Positions 47,608 to 57,236 are shown, numbered from the stretch's first letter. The stretch: DNA of 64,000 nt from Marinomonas agarivorans (GCA_002173415.2 NHNK02000001.1:124001-188000), one strand, 5' to 3'. Translations and numbers: made by a program. Notes: a model not told the origin generated them from the sequence alone.

Positions 47608-47657
47608 AAGGCGTAAATTATAAACATTAGCGAATGAAAAGAAACTAGAGGTAGGTA

Positions 47658-48689
47658 ATGGCTTGGACAGAGCAAGAAGATAAAGGCAGTAATAGCATAG
47701 ATGGCTCTGCGTCAATAGAACAAGAGTTTACGACCTCAAAGGAGAAGCGGTCTGATGTTAATAATATGTCAGAGAAAAGTCACCTTTGGTCTTTATTGGA
47801 ATCTACTTTAAAAGAAAATGTGCAAGAGAAGCGCAGAGCTAGGCGTTGGAAAATATTCTTTCGCGTTTCTTATCTTGTGGTTTTTATTGTTGTAATTGGC
47901 TTGGTTTTTGGTCAGGCCGAAACGAAAGATCTACAGGTAAACCGTGATTTTGTCGCGGTATTGCCGTTAGAGGGGCAAATTGGTGCGGGTCAACCTATTG
48001 ATGCGAATTCAGTTCTTGAATTGCTGGATGAAGCGTATTCTCACAGAAAAATACAAGCACTTATTTTGAAAATGAATAGTCCTGGAGGAAGCCCTGTTCA
48101 TGCAGGTATTATTTATGACGCAATTCAATTAAAACAAGCTCAGTACCCAGAAGTACCTGTACATGTTGTTGTTGAAGATTTAGCTGCTTCTGGCGGTTAT
48201 TACATTGCCGCAGCGGCTGATCAAATTCTTGCAGATAAAGCCAGTCTTGTGGGTTCTATTGGTGTTATTTCTGCTGGATTTGATTTGACCGAATTGATGG
48301 AAAAGGTTGGTGTGAAGCGTAGAGTCTTTACCGCAGGGGAAAATAAGGCGTTTTTAGATCCTTTCTTACCTTTAAACTCATCATCTGCAAAAAAGTGGCA
48401 GGCGGTCTTAGATGAAACCCATGAACAATTTATTCATGCGGTGAAAGTAGGTCGAGGAGATAAGTTGGCAGATCATCCTGACTTATTTACTGGCGCTGTT
48501 TTTTCTGGCGTTAAAGCGGTTGAGTTAGGGCTAATTGATGGTTTGTCCAGTTTTCATCAACTTGTTAAACAAAGCTATGCAGGAATGGAAGTGGTTTATT
48601 TTGTTGAAGATGAAGAGCCTTGGCGAAAAATTACAGAAACCTTTGGTATTACAGTCGCGAACGCTATTTTAAAAATGGAATTTTTTTAA
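47658..48689 (+). CDS. sppA: Signal peptide peptidase SppA (short S49 type)
   Basis: A 343-aa membrane serine protease that cleaves leftover signal peptides. One transmembrane segment (FFRVSYLVVFIVVIGLVFGQ, about 75-95) precedes a single S49 domain. The nucleophile Ser is in the AASGGYYIAAAADQI block near residue 180, and the Lys general base is expected in the ADKASLVGSIGV segment. The N-terminus (MAWTEQEDKGSNSI) is disordered. The short, one-domain form is typical outside enterobacteria. It starts at ATG 47658 behind AGAGGTAG. Confidence 0.92.
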   Translation: MAWTEQEDKGSNSIDGSASIEQEFTTSKEKRSDVNNMSEKSHLWSLLESTLKENVQEKRRARRWKIFFRVSYLVVFIVVIGLVFGQAETKDLQVNRDFVAVLPLEGQIGAGQPIDANSVLELLDEAYSHRKIQALILKMNSPGGSPVHAGIIYDAIQLKQAQYPEVPVHVVVEDLAASGGYYIAAAADQILADKASLVGSIGVISAGFDLTELMEKVGVKRRVFTAGENKAFLDPFLPLNSSSAKKWQAVLDETHEQFIHAVKVGRGDKLADHPDLFTGAVFSGVKAVELGLIDGLSSFHQLVKQSYAGMEVVYFVEDEEPWRKITETFGITVANAILKMEFF

Positions 48690-48764
48690 GTGATTAAGTT
48701 CTGTAACTACAATTCACTGGCTAACGAGGTCTCTCTGATGCAAGAAAAAGGCCTCGCTAATTAA

Positions 48765-49373
48765 TCAAAGCGATTGGGTATTTAGAGGGTTTAGCCCCAC
48801 CTTTCTAAGCGCTGTACAAAGCTTTATAAGAGGGAGTCCAATAAGGGCGTTGGGGTCATCTCCGGTTATTTTTTCGAATAAGGCAATCCCAAAGCCCTCG
48901 CATTTGAAACTGCCTGCGCAATCAAACGGTTTTTCTATAGTAAGATAATTAGTTATTTCTTCTTCCCTCAATTTTCGAAAAGTTACTTTGTTCTCACTGA
49001 TGTTAAGGTCAAATGTTTTTGTGTGGTTATCTAGTACGCAAAGAGCTGTCATAAAAGTAACAGTATTGCCACTAAAAGAAGAAAGCTGTTTAAAAGCATT
49101 CTTAAAGTTTCTTGGTTTTCCTAAAATTTGACCTTCGAAGGTGGCAGCTTGATCTGATCCGATGATGACTACCTCTTTTTGTGAGGAGGGGAGTTGGCGA
49201 CTAACAGCTAATGCTTTTTCATATGCCAGTCTTTGTACGAATTCGTTTATGCTCTCATTATCGAGTCTTGTTTCGTCAATTTCTGGACTGACCCACTCAA
49301 AGGGGATACGGAGCCTCTCTAAAAGGGTTCTTCTATAGATGGATGATGACCCTAAAATGAGCTGTTTTGACAC
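48765..49373 (-). CDS. yceF: Maf-family nucleotide pyrophosphatase
   Basis: A 202-aa house-cleaning pyrophosphatase acting on non-canonical nucleotides (YceF acts on m7GTP in E. coli). It begins KQLILGSSSIYRRTLLERLRIPFEWVSPEIDE, the Maf N-terminal signature, with GSDQAATFEGQILGKP and the conserved FDCAGSFKCEGFGIALFEKITGDDPNALIGLPL near 145-180. It starts at ATG 49373. Divergent from yceD, as in many gammaproteobacteria, where yceF and yceD are neighbours. Confidence 0.94.
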   Translation of the reverse strand: MSKQLILGSSSIYRRTLLERLRIPFEWVSPEIDETRLDNESINEFVQRLAYEKALAVSRQLPSSQKEVVIIGSDQAATFEGQILGKPRNFKNAFKQLSSFSGNTVTFMTALCVLDNHTKTFDLNISENKVTFRKLREEEITNYLTIEKPFDCAGSFKCEGFGIALFEKITGDDPNALIGLPLIKLCTALRKVGLNPLNTQSL

Positions 49374-49485
49374 AGTTTTCCTCTTTATTCTCTCTTGCTA
49401 TTAATGAATTTAAATGAAAAAACTTACCAAATTAACTAAAAAATTAAAAAAGCAGTAAAAAAACACAACAAATATGAATCAGACT

Positions 49486-49514
49486 TTGACAAGACAGGCA
49501 CTTCTCCATATCAT
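49486..49514 (+). promoter_or_regulatory. Near-consensus sigma-70 promoter of yceD
   Basis: TTGACA (49486-49491) and TATCAT (49509-49514) are spaced by 17 bp. The predicted transcription start would be about 49520-49522, immediately before the yceD ATG at 49523. No Shine-Dalgarno precedes that ATG. Confidence 0.6.
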
Positions 49515-49522
49515 TTGCCGCC

Positions 49523-50047
49523 ATGTTGAACGATACATTGCCTAGATATTTTGATCCACGTAAGTATGCTTCGAATGAGGTTAGCCTTACAGGAACAATA
49601 GCTCTTAGTGAATTTAAAGAGCTTGCTGTTTTGTTAGCGTCAAATAAAGGTGATGTAATTGTCAGCCTAAACTTTAAAGTTGATGAAGATAGACGCTATA
49701 TTGCTAATGGTAATATAAAGGCGCAAGTTGAAATGGTTTGCCAAAGATGTATGAAACCTGCGCCATATAGCATTGATACTGAATTATCGCTTGCTTTCGT
49801 TTATGACGAAGAGCACGCAAAGTCTTTACCAGCAGAATATGACCCAGTCATTATGACTGATGGTGAAGTCATTTTGGCTGAAATGCTTGAGGAAGAGTTA
49901 ATTCTTGCTTTACCAGTAGTGGCTTATCATGAAGAAAGTGGTTGCAACCCAATAGCTTTAAAGTATGCATCGTCTACCGATGAGGCAGCGGATGACGAAC
50001 AAAAACCGAATCCATTTAGTATATTAGCCGAGTTAAAGGCTAAATAA
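49523..50047 (+). CDS. yceD: YceD (DUF177) family protein
   Basis: A 174-aa protein of the DUF177 family, coupled to rpmF in most bacteria and implicated in 23S rRNA maturation or accumulation. The zinc-type CQRCMKP motif is near residue 74, and the acidic C-terminus (SSTDEAADDEQKPNPFSILAELK) is typical. ATG 49523 aligns with the family start (LPRYFDPRKYA against LP..LDP in E. coli). The upstream promoter lies almost on the start codon, so the mRNA may be leaderless. Rather longer than usual at the N-terminus only by a few residues. Confidence 0.93.
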   Translation: MLNDTLPRYFDPRKYASNEVSLTGTIALSEFKELAVLLASNKGDVIVSLNFKVDEDRRYIANGNIKAQVEMVCQRCMKPAPYSIDTELSLAFVYDEEHAKSLPAEYDPVIMTDGEVILAEMLEEELILALPVVAYHEESGCNPIALKYASSTDEAADDEQKPNPFSILAELKAK

Positions 50048-50064
50048 GTTAGGAGCTCCAAAAA

Positions 50065-50244
50065 ATGGCAGTACAAAAAAGTAAAGTTACTCGTTCACGT
50101 CGTGGTCAACGTCGTTCACATGACGCGTTAACAGGACCAACTCTATCTGTAGAACAAGCTACTGGTGAAGTGCATCGTCGTCATCATGTTTCTGCAGACG
50201 GTTTTTACCGTGGGCGTCAAGTTATCACCCCTAAAGGTGAGTAA
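50065..50244 (+). CDS. rpmF: 50S ribosomal protein L32
   Basis: A 59-aa ribosomal protein: [38 protein letters not shown] and [12 protein letters not shown]. It starts at ATG 50065, behind TTAGGAGC, 17 bp after yceD, and ends 13 bp before plsX. L32 types with four Cys bind zinc; this one has none, so it is the Cys-free form. The gene is short enough to be missed by length-filtered gene calling. Confidence 0.98.
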   Translation: MAVQKSKVTRSRRGQRRSHDALTGPTLSVEQATGEVHRRHHVSADGFYRGRQVITPKGE

Positions 50245-50257
50245 CTAAGTTACCCAT

Positions 50258-51211
50258 ATGATTAGGGTAGCATTAGATGCTATAGGCGGGGACTCAGGTC
50301 CCCGTGTTGCATTTGAATGTGCCATAAATGTTATCTCCAATCATTCCAATATCGAAATTCAATTTTTCTACCACCAGTCTTTTTCTATACCTACTAATCT
50401 ATTGAGAGCATTAACCTCAGGGCAACGTAATCGGCTTACGTTAATATCTTGCGCAGATCTATATAGTGCTAATGATGAGGTTTCTCGAGCCCTGTTTCGT
50501 CGTACTGATACCAGTTTATATCAAGCTCTATTGAGCCTTAAAAATAAACAGTCAGATGTGGTGGTTACCTTTGGTAATACTGGCATTATGGTTGCTCTAG
50601 CACGTTACATTTTAGGGCTACTAAAGCCAAAACTTTATCCTACATTGATTCGTGAATTAAGTTTAAAACCACTTCGTTGTTTGACTGATCTTGGCGCAAA
50701 TGTTCATTGTGCTCCACAAATGCTGTTGGGCTTTTCTGAGTTGGCCGCAGCTTATGTTGAGGAGTTGAGTAACGAAAAAGCCAATGTCGGACTGTTGAAT
50801 GTCGGCTTAGAAGCAAGTAAAGGTAGTGACGTTGTTAGAGAAACGAATGATCTACTTTCTTCAATGAATTGGCCTCATTATTCGGGGTATGCAGAAGGTT
50901 ATGAACTATTTCAAGGTAGTAAAAATGTTATTATTTGTGATGGTATGGTAGGCAATGCTGTGCTAAAAGCCTCGGAAGGTTTGTTTCACTTTTTAATGAA
51001 AAAATTGAATGATCAAGGAGTAATGGACAGTGCTTTAATGTCTTTTTACCAAACTGAGCGGCGCCATGGGGCTTGTTTAGTTGGTGTGCGTGGCAATTTG
51101 GTAAAAGGTCATGGTGAGTCTGATGTGAAAGCAATGATTGGCGCAGTTGAATACGCAGTTAAAATTGCGCAGGCTCAACTGTCAGAAAAAATTGCACAAC
51201 GATTGATGTAA
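50258..51211 (+). CDS. plsX: Phosphate acyltransferase PlsX
   Basis: A 317-aa peripheral enzyme that converts acyl-ACP to acyl-phosphate for phospholipid synthesis. Starts IRVALDAIGGDSGPRVAFE (the family has the DxxGGDxGP motif). VVTFGNTGIMVALARYILG, LTDLGANVHCAPQMLLGFSELAAAYV, NVGLLNVGLEASKGSD and ICDGMVGNAVLKASEGL are all PlsX signatures. It starts at ATG 50258, 13 bp after rpmF. Confidence 0.96.
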   Translation: MIRVALDAIGGDSGPRVAFECAINVISNHSNIEIQFFYHQSFSIPTNLLRALTSGQRNRLTLISCADLYSANDEVSRALFRRTDTSLYQALLSLKNKQSDVVVTFGNTGIMVALARYILGLLKPKLYPTLIRELSLKPLRCLTDLGANVHCAPQMLLGFSELAAAYVEELSNEKANVGLLNVGLEASKGSDVVRETNDLLSSMNWPHYSGYAEGYELFQGSKNVIICDGMVGNAVLKASEGLFHFLMKKLNDQGVMDSALMSFYQTERRHGACLVGVRGNLVKGHGESDVKAMIGAVEYAVKIAQAQLSEKIAQRLM

Positions 51212-51223
51212 AAGAGAGAAAAA

Positions 51224-52147
51224 ATGAATAAAGAATTAGCTTTTGTTTTTCCTGGGCAAGGTTCTCAGCAAGTTGGTATGTTAGCTGATTTAGCGGAGAG
51301 TTATTCTGTTATAAAAAGTACGTTTGCGGAAGCATCAGCTGTACTAGGCTACGATCTTTGGGATTTAGTGCAAAATGATGGTGACAAACTAAATCAAACG
51401 GATAAGACACAACCAGCGCTTTTAACGGCAAGTGTCGCTTTATGGCGTTTATGGTGTGAGCAAAATGGTGATATGCCTGCTTATGTTGCCGGACACAGCT
51501 TGGGAGAATACTCTGCTTTAGTATGTGCTGGTGTTATGTCATTTACAGACGCAGTAAACCTAGTTCGTCTGCGAGGTGAGTATATGCAACAAGCAATTCC
51601 TGTCGGGAAAGGAGCTATGGCAGCGATTATTGGTCTTGATGATCAAACTGTTATTGATAATTGTGCTGCGGTTGATGGTATTGTTAGTGCGGTTAACTTT
51701 AACTCTCCTGGTCAAGTTGTTATTGCTGGCCATGCTAAAGCTGTCGAAGAGGCGATGGAGAAAATGAAAACGTCAGGCGCTAAACGTGCTTTGCCTCTGC
51801 CTGTCAGTGTTCCTTCCCATTGTGAGCTAATGATTCCAGCAGGAGAGAAATTAGCTAAAGAACTAGATAACATTGAGTTTTCAGCGCCAACATGCACGCT
51901 TATTCAAAATGTAAGTGCTAAAGCAGTTTCTGATCCAGATCAATTGAAAGCGAATCTTTTGGCGCAACTTAGTGAGCCTGTTCTTTGGACTCAATCTGTT
52001 GAGTTGCTATCTGAATTGGGTGTGAACAAAACAATAGAGTGCGGGCCTGGGAAGGTACTTTCTGGCTTAAACAAAAGAATTGTCAAAGGCTTGGAAGCGG
52101 GAAGTATTAACGACAAATCAAGTTTTGAGAGTTTAGTTTCAGCCTAA
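51224..52147 (+). CDS. fabD: Malonyl-CoA:ACP transacylase
   Basis: A 307-aa enzyme that loads malonyl onto ACP. Start FVFPGQGSQQVGMLADL; catalytic Ser in GHSLGEYSALV near residue 91, with Arg in RLRGEYMQ and His in PVSVPSHCELM near 200. It starts at ATG 51224, 12 bp after plsX. No odd features. Confidence 0.97.
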   Translation: MNKELAFVFPGQGSQQVGMLADLAESYSVIKSTFAEASAVLGYDLWDLVQNDGDKLNQTDKTQPALLTASVALWRLWCEQNGDMPAYVAGHSLGEYSALVCAGVMSFTDAVNLVRLRGEYMQQAIPVGKGAMAAIIGLDDQTVIDNCAAVDGIVSAVNFNSPGQVVIAGHAKAVEEAMEKMKTSGAKRALPLPVSVPSHCELMIPAGEKLAKELDNIEFSAPTCTLIQNVSAKAVSDPDQLKANLLAQLSEPVLWTQSVELLSELGVNKTIECGPGKVLSGLNKRIVKGLEAGSINDKSSFESLVSA

Positions 52148-52217
52148 AATGATAAACTCACAATGTAAAAAATATAAAAAAATGCAATAATGACCATTAA
52201 AAACGACGGAGAATATA

Positions 52218-52961
52218 ATGAGTTTTGACGGTAAAATAGCTCTAGTTACTGGTGCAACCAGAGGAATTGGTAAAGCAATTGCTTTGTCTCTAAGTCAGCA
52301 AGGGGCTATTGTTCTTGGTACAGCCACAAGTGAGTCTGGAGCAGAAAGTATCTCAACTTATCTTTCTGAGAGTGGGAATGCAGGAAAAGGCTATGTGCTT
52401 GATGTTGCTTCTGCTGAATCAGTGGATGCAGTTATTAAAGCTATCAGTGCCGAATTTGGGGCGCCAACTATTCTAATCAATAATGCCGGTATTACTCGTG
52501 ATAATTTAATGTTGCGTATGAAAGATGAAGAATGGGATGCAGTAATTAATACAAATTTATCGTCTGTCTACCGTGTAACAAAGGCGTGTATGCGTGGTAT
52601 GACAAAAGCAAAATTTGGTCGTATTGTGAACATCAGCTCGGTTGTTGGTTCTATGGGGAACCCTGGCCAAGCAAACTATTCTGCTGCAAAAGCAGGATTA
52701 GAAGGGTTTAGCCGTTCTTTGGCGGCAGAAATTGCCTCTCGAGGCATTACCGTGAACTGTATTGCGCCAGGCTTTATTGAAACCGATATGACAAAAGTAT
52801 TGCCAGAGGAGCATAAAGCCACTTTAATTGAAAAAGTACCAGCTTCTCGCTTAGGTCAACCTGAAGAAATTGCTGCAGCTGTTACTTTTCTTGCCTCTGA
52901 AAGTGCAGGATATATCACAGGTGAAACATTACATGTCAATGGCGGCATGTATATGGCATAA
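52218..52961 (+). CDS. fabG: 3-oxoacyl-ACP reductase FabG
   Basis: A 247-aa NADPH-dependent short-chain dehydrogenase. Coenzyme motif VTGATRGIGKAIA at 10-22, NNAG at about 88, catalytic Ser in NISSVVGSMGNPGQANYSAAKAG with Tyr and Lys, and PGFIETDMT. It starts at ATG 52218 behind ACGGAG, 71 bp after fabD. Confidence 0.97.
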   Translation: MSFDGKIALVTGATRGIGKAIALSLSQQGAIVLGTATSESGAESISTYLSESGNAGKGYVLDVASAESVDAVIKAISAEFGAPTILINNAGITRDNLMLRMKDEEWDAVINTNLSSVYRVTKACMRGMTKAKFGRIVNISSVVGSMGNPGQANYSAAKAGLEGFSRSLAAEIASRGITVNCIAPGFIETDMTKVLPEEHKATLIEKVPASRLGQPEEIAAAVTFLASESAGYITGETLHVNGGMYMA

Positions 52962-53029
52962 TTTTGAGTTGAATTTTGCAAAAATTTCAACGAAAATAAC
53001 TGACCGGTTCAGATTGAGAATCAAATTTA

Positions 53030-53058
53030 TTGAGCGCTAATCGGTTAATTTCGCTCAA
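53030..53058. other. Hairpin in the acpP leader
   Basis: A 7-bp stem, TTGAGCG (53030-53036) with CGCTCAA (53052-53058), lies 34 nt before the acpP start codon, in a 130-bp gap after fabG. It may influence acpP mRNA level, since ACP is needed in large excess over the enzymes. Confidence 0.45.
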
Positions 53059-53091
53059 ATGAGCTATCAACGAGTAAAGTAGGAACTTCTA

Positions 53092-53325
53092 ATGAGTAGC
53101 ATTGAAGAACGCGTTAAAAAAATTGTTTGTGAACAACTTGGGTCTAAAGAAGAAGAGGTAGTTCCATCTGCTTCTTTCGTAGATGATTTAGGTGCAGACT
53201 CTCTTGACACTGTTGAGTTAGTTATGGCTTTAGAAGAGGAATTCGATACAGAAATTCCTGATGAAGAAGCTGAGAAAATCACTACAGTTCAGGCAGCAAT
53301 CGATTACGTTAACGCAAATCTGTAA
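53092..53325 (+). CDS. acpP: Acyl carrier protein
   Basis: A 77-aa acidic carrier protein for fatty-acid synthesis. The phosphopantetheine attachment Ser37 is in the DSL motif ([32 protein letters not shown]). It starts at ATG 53092 behind AGGAAC. It carries a Cys13 not found in E. coli ACP. It is followed by a rho-independent terminator, allowing high separate expression ahead of fabF. Confidence 0.98.
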   Translation: MSSIEERVKKIVCEQLGSKEEEVVPSASFVDDLGADSLDTVELVMALEEEFDTEIPDEEAEKITTVQAAIDYVNANL

Positions 53326-53344
53326 TTTGATATACTGATTTTTG

Positions 53345-53383
53345 AAAAGCCGCTTGTATTTTTTACAACGCGGCTTTTCTTTT
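53345..53383 (+). terminator. Rho-independent terminator after acpP
   Basis: AAAAGCCGCTTGTA (53345-53358) pairs with TACAA-C-GCGGCTTTT (53364-53378) with one bulge, followed by a T-rich run. It lies 20 bp after the acpP stop. Confidence 0.88.
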
Positions 53384-53435
53384 CTGTACGCTTTTAAATC
53401 TTGCCAGCAAGCTAAAGTATATTTGGAGGAAATAT

Positions 53436-54674
53436 ATGTCTCGTCGACGTGTTGTTGTCACAGGAATGGGAATGGTGACTCCTTTAGGCAACAATGTGAA
53501 GGATACTTGGGATAACATTTTAGAAGGAAAAAGCGGTGTATCTGATATTAATGTCTTTGATGCCTCAGCTTTCTCTACTCGCTTTGCAGCTCAAGTAGAT
53601 AATTTTGATGTAACTGACTACATGGCTGTAAAAGATGCCCGTAAGATGGACCTTTTTATCCAGTATGGTATGGCTGCTTCGATGCAGGCAATAGAAGATG
53701 CCAAACTTATTTCTGATGGTTTGGATCATACTCGAGTTGGATGTGCAATCGGTTCAGGAATAGGTGGGTTACCTATGATTGAAAAGAATGTTGAAACCAT
53801 TGTAAATTCTGGCCCAAAAAGAATTTCTCCATTTTTTGTTCCTGGTGCGATTGTCAATATGATTTCTGGCCATGTTGCTATTAAATTTGGCTTTAAAGGG
53901 CCGAATATCGCTATAGTAACCGCTTGTACAACGGGAACCCATAATATTGGTATGGCTGGCCGAATGATTGCCTATGGCGATGCTGATGTCATGATTTCTG
54001 GTGGAGCAGAAATGGCGATTACGCCTCTTGGCATTGGTGGGTTTGGTGCTGCACGTGCTTTATCTACTCGCAATGAAGACCCCAAAACAGCAAGTCGACC
54101 ATGGGATAAAAATCGCGATGGTTTTGTGATGGGTGCTGGAGCAGGCGTTTTAGTTTTAGAAGAGTTAGAACATGCTAAAGCCCGTGGCGCTAAAATTTAC
54201 GCTGAGCTAGCCGGTTTTGGTATGAGTGATGATGCTTACCACATGACATCACCGCCAGAAAATGGTGATGGTGCACTTGCTTCCATGTCGGCTGCCTTGA
54301 AAGATGCGGATATAGCTCCCAGCGAAGTGAATTATATTAATGCCCATGGAACCTCAACACCAGCAGGTGATCTTGCTGAAACAAACGGTGTTAAAAGGCT
54401 AATGGGAGATGAAGCACCAGATGTCGCAATGAGTTCCACAAAATCTATGATTGGTCATTTGCTTGGCGCTTCAGGTGCGGTTGAGTCTATATTTTCTGTT
54501 TTAGCAATACGTGATCAACTAGCACCACCAACTATTAATATTGAAGAGCCTGGTGAGGGTTGTGATTTAAACTATGTTGCTAACACGGCTCAAAAGAAAA
54601 AAATAGACGTTGTGTTGAATAACTCGTTTGGTTTTGGCGGCACAAATGGCACTTTAGTTTTCTCGAAATATTAA
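53436..54674 (+). CDS. fabF: 3-oxoacyl-ACP synthase II
   Basis: A 412-aa condensing enzyme. It has the Cys-His-His triad: [11 protein letters not shown] near 163, [11 protein letters not shown] near 303 and [15 protein letters not shown] near 340, then [13 protein letters not shown]. It elongates C16:1 to C18:1 in E. coli. It starts at ATG 53436 behind TGGAGG, 110 bp after acpP. Confidence 0.97.
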   Translation: MSRRRVVVTGMGMVTPLGNNVKDTWDNILEGKSGVSDINVFDASAFSTRFAAQVDNFDVTDYMAVKDARKMDLFIQYGMAASMQAIEDAKLISDGLDHTRVGCAIGSGIGGLPMIEKNVETIVNSGPKRISPFFVPGAIVNMISGHVAIKFGFKGPNIAIVTACTTGTHNIGMAGRMIAYGDADVMISGGAEMAITPLGIGGFGAARALSTRNEDPKTASRPWDKNRDGFVMGAGAGVLVLEELEHAKARGAKIYAELAGFGMSDDAYHMTSPPENGDGALASMSAALKDADIAPSEVNYINAHGTSTPAGDLAETNGVKRLMGDEAPDVAMSSTKSMIGHLLGASGAVESIFSVLAIRDQLAPPTINIEEPGEGCDLNYVANTAQKKKIDVVLNNSFGFGGTNGTLVFSKY

Positions 54675-54690
54675 TAAGACGACTAATTCT

Positions 54691-54724
54691 AACGGAGGCA
54701 GCACTAGGGTGATGTCTCCGTTTT
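54691..54724 (+). terminator. Terminator after fabF
   Basis: AACGGAG (54691-54697) pairs with CTCCGTT (54716-54722) and is followed by TTT. The loop is long, so the score is moderate. It closes the fab block. Confidence 0.6.
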
Positions 54725-54747
54725 GGTGTCTTGAAAATAAGATAAAG

Positions 54748-55170
54748 TTAGTGCTTCGTTTGATTAGTAGAGTGATTCATAGTTTCACGTAGAGATTTGA
54801 TTTCTGCCTCAATATCGACATCAGTGTGTTGAGACTCAAGAGTATAAAGACGCTCTTCTAATTCCTGAAACAAGTAAACTTCTTCATCACCTAAATAGTG
54901 TAGGCATTCACCGCCAATAAACCATAATAATTCCCTACGGATGAGAGGTGTAAGGTTAGGGTAGCAACGAATGAATCTAGTTAAGAGGTCTTGGCCTTGA
55001 AAAGCATAATGAACGCTTTGTTGTTGCACCGCTTGAATAAGAAGATTCAGTGTGTCTATAAAGTCTTGATCTTCTTCACTGAGACTTTCCTGATTAAAAG
55101 GGGAATGTTCTGATATGCGTTCTCTAAATTCATTGAGTGCGCGGGAAATAAATTGATTACGGGTGTTCAC
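54748..55170 (-). CDS. PA2817-like protein of unknown function
   Basis: A 140-aa soluble, helical, acidic protein. The central pattern FIRCYPNLTPLIRRELLWFIGGECLHYLGDEEV resembles a small family annotated as PA2817-like in Pseudomonas; no function is established for it. Convergent with fabF. Upstream lies the longest tandem repeat array of the window. It starts at ATG 55170 with a weak RBS (AAAGGGC). Confidence 0.6.
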   Translation of the reverse strand: MNTRNQFISRALNEFRERISEHSPFNQESLSEEDQDFIDTLNLLIQAVQQQSVHYAFQGQDLLTRFIRCYPNLTPLIRRELLWFIGGECLHYLGDEEVYLFQELEERLYTLESQHTDVDIEAEIKSLRETMNHSTNQTKH

Positions 55171-55205
55171 TGAGTAGCCCTTTAAAAAATACAGTTAAAA
55201 AATGC

Positions 55206-55299
55206 GAATAACTATTTGTTTAGAATAACTATTTGTTTCGAATAACTATTTGTTTCGAATAACTATTTGTCTTGGATAGCTATCTGTCTCGAATAACTA
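55206..55299. repeat. 17-bp tandem repeat, 5.5 copies
   Basis: Units of a GAATAACTATTTGTTTC-type 17-mer start at 55206, 55223, 55240, 55257 and 55274, with a partial copy from 55291. The first three are nearly identical; the later ones diverge by a few bases. It lies in the 343-bp gap upstream of both the PA2817-like gene and the ABC genes. The rest of the gap has no gene. Confidence 0.92.
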
Positions 55300-55513
55300 G
55301 TGTCTTTAGTATACGCGTCAGTTTATTTTATCCGAGATAAATTTTGAATAAAAAATATCAATAACAGAGTTAGCAAATAAGAGCACAAGCTTTAGCCATA
55401 TAATTTAAATCTTGTAGAGTTAAACTGGCTAAAAAATGTTTCTTGACTGATGAATATCAGTAAATTTATTTATATTTTTTACTATCAAAGCAATATGACA
55501 GAGATAAACAATT

Positions 55514-56431
55514 ATGACATATGCAATTGAAATTAGTGGCCTAAAAAAACGTTACAATAATGGCTTTGAAGCACTAAAGGAAATTAACTTACAGGTAAAA
55601 AAAGGAGACTTCTTCGCGTTGTTAGGCCCAAATGGCGCTGGTAAATCGACAACAATAGGGATTCTATGCTCTCTGGTTAATAAAACATCAGGACAAGTTA
55701 CCATTGCTGGTATCGATATTGATAAAGACTTTGCCGCTGCGAAACAGCATCTTGGTGTGGTACCTCAAGAGTTCAACTTTAACGTCTTTGAAACGCCTTT
55801 CAATATTGTTATTACTCAAGCAGGCTTTTATGGCATTCCTCGTGAAGTGGCTATTCCCAGAGCGGAAAAGTATTTAAAACAATTAGGTTTATGGGAAAAA
55901 AGAGATGGGCCAGCAATGGCATTATCTGGCGGCATGAAGCGACGCTTGATGATTGCTAGGGCGTTGATTCATGAACCAGAAATACTCATTTTAGATGAAC
56001 CAACAGCTGGAGTAGATATCGAGTTAAGACGTTCCATGTGGGAGTTTATCAAAGAGCTCAATGATCAAGGTACAACCATTATTTTAACGACCCATTATCT
56101 GGAAGAAGCAGAGCAGCTATGCCGCAATATCGCCATCATTAATAAAGGTGAAATTGTTGAAAATACCAGTGTTAAAGCTCTATTGAAGACACTAAATCAA
56201 GAAACATTTATTCTCGATGTAGAAGGAGCCGCAGCAGGTATAAATGTATCCATACCAGATTACCAAATTACCACTTTGAATGATGGTCATTCACTTGAAG
56301 TTGAAATCAATCGAGGCCAATCAATGAATGCTTTATTCACAGCATTGAGTGATCAAGGTTTGCAAGTATTAAGCATGAGAAATAAAGCAAATCGACTCGA
56401 AGAACTATTTGTTAAATTAACCAAGGGGTAA
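55514..56431 (+). CDS. yadG: ABC transporter ATP-binding protein (YadG family)
   Basis: A 305-aa ATPase. Walker A GPNGAGKST near residue 39, signature LSGGMKRR near 140, Walker B ILILDEPTAGVD near 160, and H-loop TTHYLEEAE. The C-terminal tail has an ABC-2-type dimer region. It pairs with the permease whose start is 3 nt after its stop. The substrate is unknown; YadGH of E. coli is an uncharacterised ABC-2 exporter. Confidence 0.9.
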   Translation: MTYAIEISGLKKRYNNGFEALKEINLQVKKGDFFALLGPNGAGKSTTIGILCSLVNKTSGQVTIAGIDIDKDFAAAKQHLGVVPQEFNFNVFETPFNIVITQAGFYGIPREVAIPRAEKYLKQLGLWEKRDGPAMALSGGMKRRLMIARALIHEPEILILDEPTAGVDIELRRSMWEFIKELNDQGTTIILTTHYLEEAEQLCRNIAIINKGEIVENTSVKALLKTLNQETFILDVEGAAAGINVSIPDYQITTLNDGHSLEVEINRGQSMNALFTALSDQGLQVLSMRNKANRLEELFVKLTKG

Positions 56432-56434
56432 AAC

Positions 56435-57208
56435 ATGGCCAATAGTCAAATCATCGTGGCTTTTCTAACCATAGTAAGACGTGAAATTCGGCGTTTCATG
56501 CGTATCTGGCCTCAAACGTTACTGCCGCCAGCTATTACCATGAGTTTATATTTTGCTATTTTCGGCAACTTAATTGGGCCTCGTATTGGTGATATGGGTG
56601 GCTTTAGTTATATGGATTACATTGTACCTGGCCTCATTATGATGTCTGTCATTACCAATTCTTATGCTAATGTATCTGCTTCTTTTTTCTCCGCCAAATT
56701 TCAACACAATGTCCAAGAGTTACTGGTTTCACCTACCCCTAACTGGATCATTCTTTTTGGTTATGTGATTGGTGGCGTTGTCAGAGGCCTGTTGGTTGGT
56801 GTCATTGTTACCTTATTGTCATTGTTCTTTACTGATATGAATTTAGAAAATCTTCCCATTACGATTATTGTTGTATTTCTAACAGCGATATTATTCTCGT
56901 TAGGTGGATTTATTAATGCGGTTTATGCGAAAAGTTTTGATGACATCTCCATTATTCCAACCTTTGTTTTAACACCGTTAACTTACTTAGGTGGTGTATT
57001 TTACTCAATCGATTTACTTTCGAGTTTTTGGCAAAGTGTCAGCCTTTTTAATCCTGTTCTTTATATGGTGAATGCATTTCGCTATGGAATTCTAGGTGTG
57101 TCTGATATTGATGTTGGTTTTGCCTTGGCCATTATATCTGCCTTCATTGTCGGCTTTTTCCTTTATGGTTTACGTTTATTGAACAAGGGACATGGAATAC
57201 GTGACTAG
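56435..57208 (+). CDS. yadH: ABC-2 type permease (YadH family)
   Basis: A 257-aa integral membrane protein with six predicted helices. ABC-2 pattern: FLTIVRREIRRFMRIWPQTLLPPAITMSLYFAIFGNLIG and GGFSYMDYIVPGLIMMSVITNSYANVSASFFSAKFQHNVQELLVSPTPNWI. The exporter is completed by the preceding ATPase. The stop codon lies in a hairpin (57203-57227). Confidence 0.9.
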   Translation: MANSQIIVAFLTIVRREIRRFMRIWPQTLLPPAITMSLYFAIFGNLIGPRIGDMGGFSYMDYIVPGLIMMSVITNSYANVSASFFSAKFQHNVQELLVSPTPNWIILFGYVIGGVVRGLLVGVIVTLLSLFFTDMNLENLPITIIVVFLTAILFSLGGFINAVYAKSFDDISIIPTFVLTPLTYLGGVFYSIDLLSSFWQSVSLFNPVLYMVNAFRYGILGVSDIDVGFALAIISAFIVGFFLYGLRLLNKGHGIRD

Positions 57209-57236
57209 ACGACAATTGTCTCTAGTCGTACTTAAC

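Noticed and set aside
55206-55299. CRISPR array
   Set aside because: Units are contiguous with no spacers and only 17 bp long; no cas gene is present.
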